Below, piece by piece: positions 61,654-64,000 of a stretch of DNA of 64,000 bases. Position 1 is the first letter of the stretch. The number at the start of each line of letters is the position of its first letter. Both the position numbers and the translations under genes were made by a program. The notes beneath the pieces were generated by a model, which saw only the letters and a program-made list of their open reading frames with translations, ran no database searches and was not told the origin of the DNA. The stretch is from Seison nebaliae (Eukaryota > Rotifera > Pararotatoria > Seisonacea > Seisonidae), in contig JALJEE010001503.1 of assembly GCA_023231475.1 (NCBI GenBank), positions 27,484 through 91,483 of the forward strand, in the 5' to 3' direction.

Positions 61654-63069
61654 TTACTTCAATTTTGAAGTATTTTCGATGAATAATTTTTGGTACTCGT
61701 TTGGAGAATTGACTGGGAGTTTTTCTTTCGTTTCAATTTCCAAATATCGTTGACATGCCATTTGGCAGTGATGCTTCGTTCCTAAAGTAGTCATTACTTC
61801 TTCGATATCAGTCAATTGTGAATTTGGGTTATATTTAAATAACATTTGTCTTAGTCGATCATCCTGTTCGGTTGCGAAAGGACAACCGTGAACTGTATCT
61901 TGATTGTTCACGTTATTCTCTTGAGTAATCAATTGGAGACATGTATATCCATTTCTAGTTTGTTTCTTTCCTTCCAATCCATAAACATGTCGAATACTGT
62001 ATTCATATTTTGCAGAGAAAGTTTTCGAATCCATTTTCCCATTTTTACAAAATTCTCGTCTCCAATAATTCGTTGTTTCATGAACTCGCATTGAACATCC
62101 GTAAAGAAAACGAACATATTCTAAACGAGAAGAATATTTTAAAATATTCTTCTCTCTCAAATGTTCATAATGACGTCGCATACATGGGGGAAATGATCGT
62201 GCCATCATGTCGATATTATTCGCAGTTATTTCATTTGTTAAATCGGAATTATTTCCAATTTGCATTGGCAACATCGTTCCATCGTTCTTCAGAAATTTCA
62301 ATAATAATTCAAATTCATTCGAAATTTCCATGTGAGATCGTTTCAAAATTAATTCTGTCATTTTTCTGTAAAAGAAAATTCTGTAAATTCCACCCATAAT
62401 CGGGAGGAATTGCGACATATTTCCATAGAAATGATTTTCGATTTGAATCAATCGATGTTTCTGCATCAGTTGAGGGAAATTTTGCCATTCAACTCGAATC
62501 AGATGTGGAACGTCGTCACTTATCGTTTCACTTAAAATTGATTTCTGATTTTCATATTTTTCTTTAATTTTATTCATTATTTGGAATTCTTCTTTCGCTT
62601 TCAACAATTCTACACAACGACCGGAATCGTTCGATTTAAGAAATCGAAATTTTTCTATCGATTTTGTCGGCCCATGAAGGAATAATCGAAACAAGAATAA
62701 TTTCACTTCATTACTAATCAACCAGTGACGTCTGTCTTCATTGTCTTGATGAACTAATAGAAGTAAATAGAATGTTATAGTGTCATAATCTTCAAACACC
62801 GTTTTCTCAGACATTCCATTCATTATATTATAAAACGGAAGTTTCTTCGTAATCTCATCAACTTCACAAAAATATTCTTTACTAAACAGTGTGGTCGTTG
62901 GACTAATATCGTCAAACTTTTGTAACATTCTCAATCTTTCCAATCCAGATTCCCCTAAAACATCCATTGGCAACTGCAGAGACTTTGGTAATTCATTATA
63001 AATTTTCGGGGCGAATGTTCTCTTTTTTATTTTCAGTGAAGTAGGAAGCTCTTGTTTGACGAATTCCAT
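61654..63069 (-). CDS. PRIM2: DNA primase large subunit (iron-sulfur)
   Basis: A single exon of 471 residues. The N-terminal half includes LPFYNIMNGMSEKTVFEDYD and HWLISNEVKLFLFRLF, typical of the structural domain that contacts PRIM1 and Pol alpha. The C-terminal domain carries the four cysteines that bind the 4Fe-4S cluster: Cys in SFPPCMRRHYEHLR, GYTCLQLI, VHGCPFA and CQMACQRYL. Around them are GKMDSKTFSAKYEYSIRHVY and GLEGKKQTRNGY, matching the family's 'kF.K.Y.YniRH.yG.EGkr..Y..y.C'. The subunit helps start RNA primers at origins and on lagging strands. The length is a little under the human protein (509). The C-terminal tail is short. No intron is present, unlike most PRIM2 genes. Confidence 0.95.
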   Translation of the reverse strand: MEFVKQELPTSLKIKKRTFAPKIYNELPKSLQLPMDVLGESGLERLRMLQKFDDISPTTTLFSKEYFCEVDEITKKLPFYNIMNGMSEKTVFEDYDTITFYLLLLVHQDNEDRRHWLISNEVKLFLFRLFLHGPTKSIEKFRFLKSNDSGRCVELLKAKEEFQIMNKIKEKYENQKSILSETISDDVPHLIRVEWQNFPQLMQKHRLIQIENHFYGNMSQFLPIMGGIYRIFFYRKMTELILKRSHMEISNEFELLLKFLKNDGTMLPMQIGNNSDLTNEITANNIDMMARSFPPCMRRHYEHLREKNILKYSSRLEYVRFLYGCSMRVHETTNYWRREFCKNGKMDSKTFSAKYEYSIRHVYGLEGKKQTRNGYTCLQLITQENNVNNQDTVHGCPFATEQDDRLRQMLFKYNPNSQLTDIEEVMTTLGTKHHCQMACQRYLEIETKEKLPVNSPNEYQKLFIENTSKLK

Positions 63070-64000
63070 TATAATTTACTTAAATTGACAATATTTGACA
63101 AACTGACAAGTAGAAATCCAAATAAATTCTTCTCAGCTTAAGTTGAAAATTTTACTTATCCATCAGTCTTATTCTTTCGATTTAGTTCCAAATTTAGGAT
63201 ATTCCCAAAAATGACTTTTTTATTATTAATTTTCCTTTACAACTGCAGAGCAATATAAGGAATGTCGCCTAGTTTACGACGAAGATATCCTATTTTCGAG
63301 CAAAAATTAGATTAGTCAAGTCATGACTCATATATTACTTATTTTATCAACTAATTTCTGATAAAGCCAGATGACTTAAAAATGCGATAAGACAGTGTCT
63401 CTCACATTATGAAAGTTAAACTAACGTTAAACTAATCTAACATTTGAAATTATAAAAATATTCTTCTCTGATCAGTTCTTCCTATTGAGAATAAAATATT
63501 TTCTTTTTTAAATTTTCTCATCAAATAAAAAAATTAGTAGCCATTTTATACATAAGTAAATGTCCCTGGTCTTTATTATTATATTAATTGAAAGTAAATT
63601 TGTCAATTTCCACTTTGCTCTTGCGTAATATCTGAATTCATACTTTATTCATTATATAACTATTTGAACTAATTATTTCATGTTCGCCGAGTTAGATGGT
63701 TACTTCATTTCATGCGAATTTACAACCATTTCTGTTAATATCGGATAAGCCAGAAAAACCATCTACGTTATCGAACTATTTTTACCTATCCTGTAAGCAT
63801 TTGAACGTCTTGACAACGTTTTTTTGATGTATATAAACATTAAAAAAACCTTCAAATTCGAACAGGGTGAATTATTTCGAACAATTATTCCATGACCATT
63901 TCCAACAATTTGTCGTAAGTTTTTCTTCTAATTAAACATCTAAATATTTAAATCAGTGCATTTATTTGGGCACGGATGCCCAAAATAAAATAATTTCCTT
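63070..64000. other. Non-coding right edge
   Basis: Upstream region of the primase gene and sequence beyond it. No supported exon, RNA gene or repeat was seen on either strand up to the end of the window. Confidence 0.5.

Overview
The window is animal nuclear DNA, roughly 70 % A+T by eye. Proteins specific to or typical of animals are present: an FGF-like ligand, tryptophan hydroxylase, an SLC17 transporter, gelsolin, a RalGPS-type exchange factor and a CABIT-domain protein. Genes are close together, introns are mostly 43-70 bp with GT...AG ends, and large exons carry runs of Asn, His, Gln, Ser and Glu. The species cannot be fixed from this sequence. Small AT-rich animal genomes such as those of mites, rotifers or orthonectids fit the composition. 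A CCDC40 (axonemal ruler) gene and an LRRCC1 (centriole) gene argue for a lineage that still builds motile cilia or flagella.

Layout, left to right. 1.5-5.7 kb: intronless CABIT protein (+). 5.9-9.3 kb: CCDC40 (-), head to head with an unknown acidic protein (+, 9.6-11.4 kb). 11.7-13.7 kb: type II membrane protein with a DUF1647-like glycosyltransferase-type domain (+). 14.0-15.3 kb: tryptophan hydroxylase catalytic core (+). 15.6-17.4 kb: DOMON/cytochrome b561 protein (+). 17.4-20.7 kb: no gene seen. 20.7-23.0 kb: Thr/Ser-rich membrane protein (+), tail to tail with the GPN1 GTPase (-, 23.0-24.5 kb) across four bases. 25.0-25.6 kb: small basic protein (+). 25.7-27.1 kb: PDZ-like protein (-). 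27.1-30.6 kb: no gene seen. 30.6-31.9 kb: FGF-like ligand (-). 32.8-34.8 kb: SLC17 transporter (-). 35.1-38.5 kb: importin-5 (-). 39.3-41.3 kb: Tip60-type acetyltransferase (+). 42.5-45.3 kb: gelsolin (+). 46.2-49.5 kb: RalGPS (-). 52.1-52.6 kb: calcineurin B (-). 53.1-56.2 kb: LRRCC1 (-). 56.8-60.4 kb: DCAF6 (-). 61.7-63.1 kb: DNA primase large subunit (-).

Most genes are unrelated housekeeping, signalling or neuronal genes, and no operon or gene cluster with a shared task is evident. No tRNA, rRNA, CRISPR, intact transposon or viral element was recognised. I did not find a clear new multi-gene system. The best leads are the CCDC40/acidic-protein divergent pair, a large insertion inside the Tip60 catalytic domain, a tryptophan hydroxylase without a visible ACT domain, a divergent FGF with a long tail, and the unknown Thr/Ser-rich membrane protein. 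Exon joins below were worked out by hand from splice sites, reading phase and remembered family patterns; no database search was run.
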